In this document: in pieces, positions 18,143-25,769 of the stretch
Layout of the letters: every line of letters starts with the position of its first letter
How positions within the stretch are numbered: the stretch's first letter is position 1
The notes under the pieces: generated by a model
Told to the model about the DNA's origin: nothing
The model's input: the letters and a program-made list of their open reading frames with translations, nothing else
Databases searched by the model: none
Made by a program: the position numbers and the translations under genes
Assembly: GCF_024199905.1 (NCBI RefSeq)
Contig: NZ_JANAFB010000017.1
Span: 1 to 64,000 of the forward strand
DNA length: 64,000 nucleotides
Source: Rothia santali
GTDB taxonomy: Bacteria > Actinomycetota > Actinomycetes > Actinomycetales > Micrococcaceae
Direction of reading: 5' to 3'

Positions 18143-18478
18143 TCAGCCCTTCTTCTTGGCCGCCATGACGTCGATCAGATGCAGGATGGCCTGGCGCTCG
18201 GAGTCGTCCAGCAGATCGGCCTTGGCGGGGAGCTCGAAGCGGGAGCCGACGGCGGGCAGCTTCGCGTCTTCGAGGATGTGGCTGGTGTCCGTGCCGAAGA
18301 CCGCGGCGAAGGCTCGGATGACGTCGAGGTTGGGTTGTGACGGGTGCTGCCCGCGCATGTACCGGGAGATCGTCGAGATGGTCAGAGGCTTCCCCAGCTT
18401 CTCGGCTCGACGTTCGATCTCGCGGAGAGGCATGTCCTCCCGGTTGGCTCGACCGAGTGCCTCCGACAGTTGGCTCAT
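18143..18478 (-). CDS. XRE-family HTH repressor (probable immunity repressor)
   Basis: About 111 residues. The N-terminal half is a helix-turn-helix domain (REIERRAEKLGKPLTIST, then ISRYMRGQHPSQPNLDVI). The C-terminal half (LPAKADLLDDSERQAILHLI) looks like a short dimerisation helix pair; no protease domain is present. A start at ATG 18478 has GGAGAA seven bases upstream. The frame is open further to 18604, so a longer form is possible. It is divergent from the Cro-like gene at 18662, the standard layout of a lysogeny switch. Confidence 0.8.
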   Translation of the reverse strand: MSQLSEALGRANREDMPLREIERRAEKLGKPLTISTISRYMRGQHPSQPNLDVIRAFAAVFGTDTSHILEDAKLPAVGSRFELPAKADLLDDSERQAILHLIDVMAAKKKG

Positions 18479-18522
18479 GTACAGATTCTCCCGCTGATTG
18501 ATGGCTGCGCCCAGTGCCCCCA

Positions 18523-18535
18523 GGACTAACTGTCC
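18523..18535. promoter_or_regulatory. Candidate operator 1 in the lysogeny switch
   Basis: Palindrome GGAC-TAACT-GTCC between the divergent repressor and Cro-like genes. It shares half-sites with the second palindrome at 18599. Confidence 0.5.
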
Positions 18536-18598
18536 AAGTATTGCATCGCTCCTATCCCTAGTGGGACCTGATCCGGGGGTTTGGGCATAACGAGATGT

Positions 18599-18612
18599 GG
18601 ACATTGGTGTCC
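18599..18612. promoter_or_regulatory. Candidate operator 2 in the lysogeny switch
   Basis: Perfect palindrome GGACA-TTGG-TGTCC, 76 bases from the first GGAC/GTCC element. Confidence 0.5.
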
Positions 18613-18632
18613 GGTCTGGGTATTGTGATCTG

Positions 18633-18645
18633 TGTTCCAAGAACA
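18633..18645. promoter_or_regulatory. Candidate operator next to the Cro-like gene
   Basis: Perfect palindrome TGTTC-CAA-GAACA, ending 16 bases before the ATG at 18662 and just ahead of its ribosome site. It differs in half-site sequence from the two GGAC/GTCC palindromes and may bind the other regulator. Confidence 0.45.
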
Positions 18646-18661
18646 ACGAACAGGAGGAACG

Positions 18662-18928
18662 ATGGAGGTTCGATCGAGATCATTCATCGCGCAGCCCGCA
18701 CCACAGGCGCTGACGGTGGCGCTCAGGTTCAAGGGGATGAGCTACCGTCAGCTCGCCTCCGCGACCGGGGTGTCGAAGACGACTATCGGGAACCTGGCCA
18801 ACGGCCGGGCTTCCACATGCAGCCCCGAGACTGCCGCATGCATCGCGAGGGGGTTGGGGATGGCGCCAGGCGACCTCTTCGTGCTCAAGGCGATCCGCGC
18901 TCCCGAGACAGAGAGCGAGGCCGCGTGA
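18662..18928 (+). CDS. Cro-like HTH transcriptional regulator
   Basis: An 88-residue helix-turn-helix protein. The recognition region reads YRQLASATGVSKTTIGNLAN, followed by a segment CSPETAACIARGLGMAPGDLF typical of XRE-type regulators. It is the first gene of the rightward early operon, has a strong AGGAGG five bases before the ATG, and its stop overlaps the next start (TGATG). A Cro or early-activator role is inferred from position. Confidence 0.8.
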   Translation: MEVRSRSFIAQPAPQALTVALRFKGMSYRQLASATGVSKTTIGNLANGRASTCSPETAACIARGLGMAPGDLFVLKAIRAPETESEAA

Positions 18929-19170
18929 TGGCACCCCGCCCCCAGAAACCCGACCCGGCCGACCTCCCCGCCGACGGGATGCGCCTCTTCACCGTCGCCG
19001 AAGTCTCCCGGAGGCTCGGCGTCTCCGTGCACTACGTCTACGACCGGATTCGCGGGGGAGACCTGCCCTACGTGGACCTCGGCATGGGACGCGCGAAGAC
19101 GCGGGTGCGCGCAGACCACCTCCAGCAGCTGATCGACTCCCTGACCCACCACACCCGCGACGCCGCCTGA
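18928..19170 (+). CDS. Excisionase-like HTH protein (MerR/HTH_17 type)
   Basis: An 80-residue winged-helix DNA-binding protein. LFTVAEVSRRLGVSVHYVYD followed by IRGGDLPYVDLG and a basic stretch is the usual excisionase/HTH_17 signature. It overlaps the Cro-like gene by TGATG. Position after the switch fits an Xis that bends DNA for the integrase; it could also be only a regulator. Confidence 0.78.
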   Translation: MAPRPQKPDPADLPADGMRLFTVAEVSRRLGVSVHYVYDRIRGGDLPYVDLGMGRAKTRVRADHLQQLIDSLTHHTRDAA

Positions 19171-19208
19171 CGCGCCGCGCGGACCGACCGCCACGAGAGA
19201 GGAAAACC

Positions 19209-19430
19209 ATGAGACAGCCCAGAATCCCCACCTACCGCGATTCCGGCATCAGTACCGGAGTCACCAGCGCCAGCCGCCCGCGCCCCACCGAGGAGAGCCA
19301 GGCCGCCCGCTCCCAGAGCCGCCCAGACGCGAAGGCGCCGTCCACCGAACACCGGGAGCGCAGCGCCGACGTCGTCCGCCTGCACCACGCCCAGACCCCT
19401 CACCGCGGACCGGAAGCGGTGGCCGCATGA
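19209..19430 (+). CDS. Hypothetical early protein (73 aa)
   Basis: Basic, Ser/Arg/Ala-rich and probably disordered. No family recognised. GAGAGAGG lies before the ATG, and the stop overlaps the next gene's start as ATGA, which supports it being translated in the early operon. Confidence 0.6.
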   Translation: MRQPRIPTYRDSGISTGVTSASRPRPTEESQAARSQSRPDAKAPSTEHRERSADVVRLHHAQTPHRGPEAVAA

Positions 19431-19561
19431 ACCCGTTCAGCCAGGTCGACGACTCCTGCATCGACTGCGGATTGGTGCCCTGCATCTGCGGCCAGCCGCC
19501 GCAGCTGGACCTATTCAGCTCCGCGGACCGCCGCTGGGCCGAGCGCGACGCCTGGGAGTGA
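19427..19561 (+). CDS. Small cysteine-rich protein (44 aa)
   Basis: Too short for ordinary gene finding. It contains CIDCGLVPCICG, four cysteines that could hold one zinc ion, and ends in a Trp/Asp/Glu-rich tail (RRWAERDAWE). The ATGA overlap with the preceding gene supports it. Such mini zinc-binding proteins are common in actinophage early operons; function is unknown. Confidence 0.6.
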   Translation: MNPFSQVDDSCIDCGLVPCICGQPPQLDLFSSADRRWAERDAWE

Positions 19562-19609
19562 GAACGCCCGCCCGCCCCCACGCGGAGCACACGGGAGAGA
19601 GGAACGACG

Positions 19610-19780
19610 ATGAACCCCACCGGCCCCGGCCTGGAAATCATCCCCCTGCTGGCGATCCTCGCCGCGACGATCCCGGTGCTGGTCCACGACCTGACGGGGG
19701 AGTCCTCCCCCTTCGAGGAGGACCCGCTCGCCGTCTACGCCCGCTGGTGGCGCCGGCTCACCCGCGGAAGGAGACCATGA
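19610..19780 (+). CDS. Small single-pass membrane protein (56 aa)
   Basis: One hydrophobic helix (EIIPLLAILAATIPVLVHDL) with a short N-terminus and a basic Trp-rich tail (YARWWRRLTRGRR). GAGAGAGGAACGACG gives a ribosome site, and the stop overlaps the next ATG. Unknown function. Confidence 0.6.
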   Translation: MNPTGPGLEIIPLLAILAATIPVLVHDLTGESSPFEEDPLAVYARWWRRLTRGRRP

Positions 19781-20040
19781 CCCCGACCCTGCCCGCCCTG
19801 CTCGAGGAGCTGCGCGCCTCGCACACGATCCGCGCCCGCCAGGACCTCCTCGAGCAGAAGACCCACGACGTCGACCGCGCGAAGGACCGCCTCGCCGAGG
19901 CCCAGGACGCCGTCCGCCGGGCCCTCGCCGAGCGCAAGACCGCCCGCGCCGACCTCGAGGCCGCCTGCGCCACCCACCCCGGCGCGCGCCCCTGGCACGA
20001 CATAGAAACCGAGATCCTGAGAGGACACGCAGACCCATGA
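19777..20040 (+). CDS. Hypothetical coiled-coil protein (87 aa)
   Basis: Residues 10-62 are charged and alpha-helical with heptad-like spacing (EQKTHDVDRAKDRLAEAQDA). The tail carries ACATHPGARPWHDIE. The start overlaps the preceding stop (ATGA) with GGAAGGAGA upstream, and its own stop overlaps the exonuclease start. Position before YqaJ/RecT suggests a recombination or DNA-metabolism accessory, but this is only inference. Confidence 0.65.
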   Translation: MTPTLPALLEELRASHTIRARQDLLEQKTHDVDRAKDRLAEAQDAVRRALAERKTARADLEAACATHPGARPWHDIETEILRGHADP

Positions 20041-20981
20041 CCAGATACCGCTCCCTGCTCTACCGGGCCGCCAAGGCCCCCGCCCCCGGCACCCCGGAAT
20101 GGCGGGCCAAGCTCACGGCGTCGAAGATCGCCGCCACCGCCGTCCCCTCGCGCTCGCCGCACGCCTCGTACTTCTCCCTGTGGCACACCATGGCCGGCAC
20201 CATCCCCAGCGCACCGGACGACGAGGTCCTGCAGCGCGGACGCATCCTCGAACCGGCCATCGCCGCCTGGTTCCAGGAGGAGCACCCCGGGTGGAACATC
20301 CGCCCCGTGCGCGGCCGCTGGTGGATCCACCCGGACGACTCCCGCATGGCCGCCACCCCCGACTACATCGCCGAGCAGGGCGGGGAGGTCCTCGGCCTGG
20401 TCGAGTGCAAGTCCGCCGCCGACACCACCGACTGGGGCAAGCCCGGCACCGACGAGATCCCGCCGGCCTACTACGACCAGTGCCAGTGGCAGATGTACTG
20501 CACCGGGGAGCGCACCGTCTACGTCCCGGTCATCACCGCCCTGCGCTTCGCCGAGTACGTCGTGCACCACGACCCCGGGCACGTCGAGCGGTTAGTTGAG
20601 CAGGCGCGGGTCTTCATGGACAGCCTGGAGCTCGGCATCGCCCCCTCGGTGGAGGCCGATGCCGGGCACCTGGCCACCTACGAGGCCGTCCGCGACCTGC
20701 ATCCCGAGATCGACGGCACCGCCGTGCAGATCCCCACCGGCCTCGCCCTGGACTACCTGGCCGCCCGCGCGTCGTCGAAGTCGGCCGAGGCCTTCGAGCT
20801 GGAGACCAAGACCCTGCTCGCCGAGGCCATGGGGCATGCGCGGACGGCCGTGTGCAACGGGTACACCGTGGCCGAGCGCCGCGCCCGCGGAGCCGGCCGG
20901 CCCTACATCCAGGCGATGCGGAACCCGCCCACCGTCCACCAGCTCGCCCCCGAGACCTTCGACTTCCAGGAAGCAGCGTGA
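20037..20981 (+). CDS. YqaJ/lambda-exonuclease-like viral recombinase
   Basis: A 314-residue 5'-3' double-strand DNA exonuclease of the PD-(D/E)XK fold, the partner of RecT in phage recombination. Motifs: GRILEPAIAAWF with the early Glu, MAATPDYI with the catalytic Asp, LVECKSA with the E-x-K pair, and YYDQCQWQMYCTG with the conserved Gln. The C-terminal 90 residues are helical and unassigned. The gene overlaps its neighbours on both sides. Confidence 0.9.
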   Translation: MTRYRSLLYRAAKAPAPGTPEWRAKLTASKIAATAVPSRSPHASYFSLWHTMAGTIPSAPDDEVLQRGRILEPAIAAWFQEEHPGWNIRPVRGRWWIHPDDSRMAATPDYIAEQGGEVLGLVECKSAADTTDWGKPGTDEIPPAYYDQCQWQMYCTGERTVYVPVITALRFAEYVVHHDPGHVERLVEQARVFMDSLELGIAPSVEADAGHLATYEAVRDLHPEIDGTAVQIPTGLALDYLAARASSKSAEAFELETKTLLAEAMGHARTAVCNGYTVAERRARGAGRPYIQAMRNPPTVHQLAPETFDFQEAA

Positions 20982-22036
20982 ACACCATGACCAGCAACCA
21001 GCTCGCCGAGCAGGCCAAGAGCCTCGTCTTCGCCAACGCCGGGCAGCACAAGACCATGCTGCCCGCCGACCAGCAGGACCAGGTCAACGGGTGGCTCTCG
21101 GCCGCGTACGCCGCGATCATGAAGGACCCCAACCTCGCCAACGCCGCGATGAGCTCGCCCGGCACGCTCATGAACGCCCTGAACGAGGCCGCGCAGCTGG
21201 GCCTGCGGCCCGGCACGAAGGAGTACTACCTCACCCCGCGGAAGAACAAGGGCCGGTGGGAGGTGCTCGGCGTCGTCGGGTACCAGGGGGAGGTGAACCT
21301 GATGTACCGGTCCGGGGCGGTGTCCTCGGTGATCGTGGAGACCGTCCACGCACAGGATGCCTTCGCCTGGGACCCGGGGACCATGGACCGGCCCGAGCAC
21401 GCGCCGAACTGGTTCGGGGAGCGAGGGCCGCTGATCGGGGCGTACGCGTACGCGATCATGCAGGGCGGGGCGGTCTCGAAGGTCGTGGTCACCGACCAGA
21501 CGCGGATCCGGGCGGCGATGGACGCCTCGGCCGGGTCGGACTCGCAGTACTCGCCGTGGAAGAAGCACCCGCGGGCGATGTACCTCAAGACCGCCGCCCA
21601 CGACCTCGCCAAGTGGGTGCCCACCTCCGCGGAGGACAAGCGCGTGGAGGCCATCCGCGCCGGCGTGGGGCAGGAGGCCGCACGCGCGGCCCGGGAGCGC
21701 GCCCTGGAGGCTGCAGGGGGCCGCGCGGTGCTGGAGCCGGTGCCGGTCCCGGAGGAACCCGCGCCGGGCCCGCAGGAGGTCGTGGGGGAGGAGTACGCGG
21801 CCGCGATCGCCGCCGACGACGTCGACCCCGCCACCGGCGAGCTCCACGGGGCGAAGCCGGCGACGAAGGCGCAGCGCAGCGAGATCCGGAAGCGGTTCAA
21901 GGCCCTGCAGGTCGCCTCGAGCGAGGCGGACGCGGACCGGGAGATCCGGGCGTTCCTGAACGACGACGGCCACGGCGGGCTGGGCGCGCTGTCCTTCGAG
22001 GAGGCCGACGCCGTGCTGGCGGAGTTCGCGGCGTAG
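20978..22036 (+). CDS. recT: RecT family single-strand annealing protein
   Basis: About 352 residues. The RecT core is recognisable (MNALNEAAQLGLRPGTKEYY, GVVGYQGEVNLMYRSGAVSS, then SPWKKHPRAMYLKTAAHDLA). The C-terminal 110 residues are Pro/Glu/Ala-rich and acidic. GTG 20978 overlaps the exonuclease stop (GTGA) with AGGAAG upstream; ATG 20987 is the alternative. With the exonuclease it forms a two-gene recombination module used in phage replication and repair. Confidence 0.9.
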   Translation: MNTMTSNQLAEQAKSLVFANAGQHKTMLPADQQDQVNGWLSAAYAAIMKDPNLANAAMSSPGTLMNALNEAAQLGLRPGTKEYYLTPRKNKGRWEVLGVVGYQGEVNLMYRSGAVSSVIVETVHAQDAFAWDPGTMDRPEHAPNWFGERGPLIGAYAYAIMQGGAVSKVVVTDQTRIRAAMDASAGSDSQYSPWKKHPRAMYLKTAAHDLAKWVPTSAEDKRVEAIRAGVGQEAARAARERALEAAGGRAVLEPVPVPEEPAPGPQEVVGEEYAAAIAADDVDPATGELHGAKPATKAQRSEIRKRFKALQVASSEADADREIRAFLNDDGHGGLGALSFEEADAVLAEFAA

Positions 22037-22049
22037 GGGAGCGGTCGCG

Positions 22050-22193
22050 ATGATCAGCGTCGTCTGTATGGCTCTGACCGCCGTGGCGGCCGGGGTGAGC
22101 CTGCTCAGCGCCTACCGGTTGTGGAGGGCTGGGCGGGTGCCTCGGGGCTCAGCGCGGGGTGGAGGGGCCCGGGACGGGGAGGACGTGCCGTGA
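22050..22193 (+). CDS. Small single-pass membrane protein (47 aa)
   Basis: One hydrophobic helix (ISVVCMALTAVAAGVSLLSA) followed by a basic Gly/Arg-rich tail. GGGGAGC lies 7 bases before the ATG. Its last 45 bases overlap the end of the minus-strand gene at 22149. No homologue is recognised. Confidence 0.4.
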   Translation: MISVVCMALTAVAAGVSLLSAYRLWRAGRVPRGSARGGGARDGEDVP

Positions 22194-22589
22194 GCCGTCG
22201 ATGTGGAAGACGAACTCGCTGGGCTCGCCGGAGCCCCATGAGGGGACATAGTGCAGGTTCACAGCACGCTCGAACGTATGAGGCGCAGGGCCCACGTCCA
22301 GGAAGACGCGGACTCCTTGCGGGCCTTCCAGACTCTCGATCGTGGCCGGTTCCGCCGTGTGGTTGCGCAGCTGCAGAGCGTTCTTGTCCTGATAGACCAG
22401 CTCGAAGTCGGGCCTGCGCAGGCTGCGCGCGATGTCCTGGATGCCGTCCGCCTGGGCCCGCGCGCGTTCGGCCGACTCCTCGGCCTCGTCCTTGGCCTTC
22501 TTCGACAGGTGCGCCCGCCACCAGGAGTACCCCGCGCCCACCAGCGAGAGGACGGTCAGTCCGATCTGCACTCCATCAATCACCTGCAT
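22149..22589 (-). CDS. Membrane-anchored hypothetical protein, putative moron
   Basis: About 146 residues on the strand opposite to the early operon. An N-terminal hydrophobic segment (VIDGVQIGLTVLSLVGAGYSWW) is followed by a charged helix (about 30-60) and a beta-rich domain containing LQLRNHTAEPATIESLEG. This layout and the N-...-A-T/V motif resemble two other prophage proteins (24118-24588 and 27045-27653). TAGAGT lies 7 bases before the ATG with no ribosome site, so a leaderless transcript is likely. It is probably expressed in the lysogen; function unknown. Confidence 0.6.
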   Translation of the reverse strand: MQVIDGVQIGLTVLSLVGAGYSWWRAHLSKKAKDEAEESAERARAQADGIQDIARSLRRPDFELVYQDKNALQLRNHTAEPATIESLEGPQGVRVFLDVGPAPHTFERAVNLHYVPSWGSGEPSEFVFHIDGSRHVLPVPGPSTPR

Positions 22590-22596
22590 GCCCACG

Positions 22597-22602
22597 ACTC
22601 TA
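22597..22602 (-). promoter_or_regulatory. Candidate -10 box (TAGAGT) for a leaderless gene
   Basis: TAGAGT on the minus strand, 7 bases before the ATG at 22589; no purine-rich ribosome site intervenes. Confidence 0.4.
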
Positions 22603-22618
22603 TCCACTGGAGGCATCC

Positions 22619-23026
22619 ATGAGAGATGACCGGCCGTTCATCTCGGTGACCGACACCTTCCCCGAGCACCCCAAGACGGTGCAGCTCTCCGACGGTGCTT
22701 TCCGGGCGATCATCACCTACTGGTGCTACTCGCACAAGCTCAGAACCGACGGATTTTTGCCGAAGAACGTCGCGAAGATGCACGCCACACCGACTCGCAT
22801 CCGCGAGCTGGTTTCCGCAGGTTTTCTCACGGAAATCGACGGAGGCTACGACCTGCACGACTACCTCAAGCATCAGTGGTCGGCGAAGGAGATCGAGAGC
22901 ATGTCGCAGAAGAAGAAAACGGCAGGCTCGCAAGGCGGTTCGCTAGGGATGCACAAGCGGTGGCACGTCGCGCGCGACCGCTTCAGCGATGACTGCCAGT
23001 ACTGCCAGGAGGCCCGCACCGCATAA
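22619..23026 (+). CDS. Putative replication initiation / replisome-organiser protein
   Basis: A 135-residue protein starting MRDDRPFISVTDTFPEHPKT. It contains a winged-helix-like region (AFRAIITYWCYSHKLRTDGF, LVSAGFLTEIDGGYDLHDY) of the kind found at the N-terminus of phage replisome organisers, and a tail with CQYCQE and a HxxxD/H cluster. GGAGG lies 5-6 bases before the ATG. An iteron-like array directly follows the gene, which supports an origin-binding role. The usual C-terminal helicase-loader part is absent. Confidence 0.65.
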   Translation: MRDDRPFISVTDTFPEHPKTVQLSDGAFRAIITYWCYSHKLRTDGFLPKNVAKMHATPTRIRELVSAGFLTEIDGGYDLHDYLKHQWSAKEIESMSQKKKTAGSQGGSLGMHKRWHVARDRFSDDCQYCQEARTA

Positions 23027-23035
23027 CCAAAACCG

Positions 23036-23120
23036 TAAGCACCTGCTTATCCAAAAATAAGCAGAAACCTAAGCACAACGTAAGCGAAGTGTAAGCCCCT
23101 AACCCTAACCCTTTAACCCC
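23036..23120 (+). repeat. Iteron-like array and inverted repeat, candidate replication origin
   Basis: TAAGC occurs in direct orientation at 23036, 23058, 23070, 23081 and 23092, and inverted at 23045. The last four are 11-12 bases apart, one helical turn. The inverted copy pairs with that at 23058 in a perfect 8-bp stem (CTGCTTAT with ATAAGCAG, loop CCAAAA). The array is AT-rich against its surroundings and ends in CTAACCCTAACCC. It lies just after the putative replication gene. Confidence 0.5.
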
Positions 23121-23194
23121 TATAGTCCCCTGCCCGCCGTTACGTTCCAGAACGCGCGCAGCACGCAACGACCGGCAGGCCGAAAGGATCCACC

Positions 23195-23554
23195 ATGAAC
23201 CGCCCCCAAGCCGAACACATCGCCCACATCGCCTGCGCCTTCCGCCCCGAATGGCCTCCCGCCGCCGTCGCCACCGAACTCACCCACGCCGTCGGAAACG
23301 ACCTCGACATCATCACCGCCACCTTCCTCACCGCCCGGAACCCGGCCCACCAGACCGCCAAGCGCATCCACACCGTCCTCGAAGAACTCACCGGACCCTT
23401 CGGCACCACCACCGGCCCCACGACCCCACAAGCGACCGTCGACCGCAGGCCCTGCCCCGCCCACAGCTGGGAACGCGCCACCAACTGCGCCGCCTGCCAC
23501 TCCGAGATCAAAGCCGGCCAACGCACACCCGCCGACTACGGCAAAGCACCCTGA
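23195..23554 (+). CDS. Hypothetical phage protein with Cys/His cluster (119 aa)
   Basis: A helical N-terminal half (HIAHIACAFRPEWPPAAVAT) and a C-terminal zinc-binding pattern CPAHSWERATNCAACHSEI. AAAGGA precedes the ATG. The codon third positions are strongly C-biased in this gene and its next plus-strand neighbour. Function unknown; DNA binding is possible. Confidence 0.65.
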   Translation: MNRPQAEHIAHIACAFRPEWPPAAVATELTHAVGNDLDIITATFLTARNPAHQTAKRIHTVLEELTGPFGTTTGPTTPQATVDRRPCPAHSWERATNCAACHSEIKAGQRTPADYGKAP

Positions 23555-23555
23555 C

Positions 23556-23774
23556 CTACGAACCCTCCCGGCCCTCGGCCGGCAACCGGTACTTCCCCTG
23601 ACGCCAAGCCCGCACAAACCTCACGACCACCGAGAACCACATCGCCCCGAAAGCGACCACACCGAACAACCGAACCGCACCCCCGTACTGGACCGCACCC
23701 CACGCCAACCACAGCAACACCCACGTCACCAAGGCCGGAACGCACAGATCGAAAAACCACATCCTCCAATTCAT
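23556..23774 (-). CDS. Small two-pass membrane protein (72 aa)
   Basis: Two hydrophobic segments (LCVPALVTWVLLWLAWGAV and LFGVVAFGAMWFSVVVRFV) with a basic C-terminal tail. It is encoded against the flanking genes and ends 2 bases from the stop of the plus-strand gene. Longer starts to 23831 are open. Real but unassigned is the best reading; antisense noise in C-rich DNA is the alternative. Confidence 0.45.
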   Translation of the reverse strand: MNWRMWFFDLCVPALVTWVLLWLAWGAVQYGGAVRLFGVVAFGAMWFSVVVRFVRAWRQGKYRLPAEGREGS

Positions 23775-23824
23775 CCCACCACCCCACCACACACCCCCGA
23801 CCCACCGCACAGAAAGACCCCACC

Positions 23825-24043
23825 ATGACAACCACCACCACCGAAGCCCACCACCGCGCCACCGCCGAACGACTCCTCACCGAAGCCCACACCAACGCCG
23901 ACGCCGGCTGCTTCCACACAGCACGCACCCAAGCAGCCCTCGCCACCGCACACGCCGTCCTCGCGGCACTACCCGACACCTCGGGGCCGCCGGAGAATTT
24001 CACGCCCGCGGCACGCTCCTCCGAGCACGCTGAGACCCCATAG
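23825..24043 (+). CDS. Hypothetical protein (72 aa)
   Basis: Thr/Ala-rich helical protein (HHRATAERLLTEAHTNADAG, then CFHTARTQAALATAHAVLAA). AGAAAG lies upstream of the ATG. The pattern resembles one short helical-repeat (TPR-like) hairpin. No function is assigned. Confidence 0.5.
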   Translation: MTTTTTEAHHRATAERLLTEAHTNADAGCFHTARTQAALATAHAVLAALPDTSGPPENFTPAARSSEHAETP

Positions 24044-24117
24044 AACCGCCCGACCCCATGGAACCTCAACGGATTGTCGTCATTCGGCATGACGAGCACA
24101 TCGTGAATAGGGATGGC

Positions 24118-24588
24118 CTACCGGCCTACAAGGACCCGTCCAGTTGCCATCTTGAGGAACCGAAAACGAGTGAGTTTGACTTTCCGTATCCGGACTGGCG
24201 GCTCCCTGTAAAAGACGAGGAGGTTCCTGTGATTGAACTCCTGAAACTTCATCTCGACGGCGAAATCAATCCCCTGTCCAGGCTCGAGCCTCGCGACCCT
24301 GGTATGGACCACGTGCCTCAAGTCCATCACTCTCACATCGTGAGCAACACCGTCGCCGCAGTTCTCCAAAGTCCCTTGGACGGCCATCACCCTGTCTTGA
24401 GGGTTCATATCGGGCATGAGCACGGGCGGAAATTTCTGCGAGACGTACTCGCAGTTCAGCATCCAGAGGGCCTTTGGCCTTCGCAGCCAACCTACGAACA
24501 AGGTTGTCAAGAGGGAGAAGAAGGCGCCGACGAGAGCGCCGATCACTGCCGCACTTATGTCGGGACTGAGACGGAACAGCTCAGGCAT
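24118..24588 (-). CDS. Membrane-anchored hypothetical protein, putative moron
   Basis: About 156 residues, opposite in strand to the neighbouring early genes and lower in GC. An N-terminal transmembrane helix (AAVIGALVGAFFSLLTTLFVGW) is followed by a beta-rich domain with the motif LENCGDGVAHDVRV, then a basic tail. The motif matches VQNNGRRAAKRVRF in the 27045 protein. A plus-strand reading across the same bases (24058-24771) is longer but lacks such features. No ribosome site is seen; GATGAT stands 6 bases before the ATG. Confidence 0.55.
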   Translation of the reverse strand: MPELFRLSPDISAAVIGALVGAFFSLLTTLFVGWLRRPKALWMLNCEYVSQKFPPVLMPDMNPQDRVMAVQGTLENCGDGVAHDVRVMDLRHVVHTRVARLEPGQGIDFAVEMKFQEFNHRNLLVFYREPPVRIRKVKLTRFRFLKMATGRVLVGR

Positions 24589-24767
24589 TTACTCATCATC
24601 CAATCGAGACACGGAGGGCGGCTCGTGGCCACAGGGACACGGACCACGGTAGTAGGGATCAGTATTGCCCACGCTGAATTACGACTTCTCCTCCGAGGCG
24701 CGGTGGTAGTCCGCTTCAAGAACGGTTTGACATCGCGGGCGTTCAACAGGCGAGTGAAGGAGCACCG

Positions 24768-25133
24768 ATGACGATTCACGAGCTGCTCATCCCGCAGAAC
24801 GGGATCCCATGGATCAACTCCAACGACCGCGGACACTGGTCCCTGCGCCACGACTACACCCGCCTCTGGCGCGCCCAGGCCCGCACCCGCGCCGCTCGCA
24901 CCGACCTGGTCATCGACCTCAACCGGGTACGGATTGATGCATCGGTGTTCAAGGCCCGCGCCAACCGCTACGACCCCGCGAACCTCTACCCGACGGCCAA
25001 GGCCGTGGTCGACGGTCTCGTCGACTATGGCCTGGTCGTAGACGATGACTGGCGGCACGTCGAGGGGCCCTTCCTGCACCACGGTGGCATCAGTGCCGCG
25101 CCGGGCCTGCTCCTGCGGATCGAGGAGCTCTAG
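24768..25133 (+). CDS. RusA-like Holliday-junction resolvase
   Basis: A 121-residue protein with the RusA pattern: an N-terminal substrate segment (IPWINSNDRGHWSLRHDY), then the catalytic block NRYDPANLYPTAKAVVDGL with its Asp and Lys, and DYGLVVDDD. It would cut branched DNA before packaging. A decayed copy of the same gene lies outside the prophage at 60137. Confidence 0.8.
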   Translation: MTIHELLIPQNGIPWINSNDRGHWSLRHDYTRLWRAQARTRAARTDLVIDLNRVRIDASVFKARANRYDPANLYPTAKAVVDGLVDYGLVVDDDWRHVEGPFLHHGGISAAPGLLLRIEEL

Positions 25134-25769
25134 ATGGCCGGCAACGACGCATGGGTGCCCGGCCCCGACGCCGACGGCCGGCGGCAGCGGCTCAAGTGCG
25201 CGGGCACCAACAAGAAGACCGGCAAGCCCTGCGGGAACTGGGCCCTGCGCGGACAGACGGTCTGCAAATACCACGGTGGCAACGCGAAGCAGAATCGGGC
25301 CGCGGGGGAGCGGCGCTGGCAGGAGCACCGCGTCCGCACTGCTCTCACCAACAGCCGGACCGAGCCCGCAATCACCGCGCAGAGCACGATCGAGGACCCG
25401 CTCACCGAGTTCAAGCGCCTGCTCATAGAGGTCCTGTCCTGGAAGGACGAACTGGCCGCCCACGTCAACGACCTCAAGGGCGAGCTCTCCAGCACCGACT
25501 TCAAGGGCGCCGAACAGGCCCACGCCATCGTCGAGATCTACGAGCGCTCCCTCGACCGTGCCGGGAAGATGCTCGACATGGCCCTCAAGCACAAGCTCTG
25601 GGACCGCCTCGCCGAGATCCAGGAACACGAAGCCGAGATCATGGCCGGCGCCGTCATCCGCGTGTTCCTCGCTCTCGGCCTGACCGGTACCCGCCTCGAC
25701 GAGGCCAAGGCCATCCTGCACACCGAGCTCACCCGCCTGACCATCGACACCCAGGAGATCGCGGCATGA
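25134..25769 (+). CDS. Putative terminase small subunit with zinc-knuckle N-terminus
   Basis: A 211-residue protein. Residues 19-50 hold CAGTNKKTGKPCGNW and VCKYHGGNAK, a Cys/His motif common in actinophage proteins encoded near the terminase. The rest is helical (EFKRLLIEVLSWKDELAAHV). A role as DNA-recognition subunit of the packaging enzyme is inferred from position, since the terL gene and its broken copy lie about 2 kb downstream; direct family evidence is weak. Confidence 0.55.
   Translation: MAGNDAWVPGPDADGRRQRLKCAGTNKKTGKPCGNWALRGQTVCKYHGGNAKQNRAAGERRWQEHRVRTALTNSRTEPAITAQSTIEDPLTEFKRLLIEVLSWKDELAAHVNDLKGELSSTDFKGAEQAHAIVEIYERSLDRAGKMLDMALKHKLWDRLAEIQEHEAEIMAGAVIRVFLALGLTGTRLDEAKAILHTELTRLTIDTQEIAA

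Noticed and set aside
23097-23120. CTAACCCTAACCC looks like a telomere-type repeat
   Set aside because: Only two to three units, next to phage iterons; bacterial phage DNA, no evidence of a linear end.
24058-24771. Plus-strand frame of 237 codons
   Set aside because: His/Glu-rich without recognisable features; the minus strand encodes a membrane anchor and a domain motif shared with another prophage protein.
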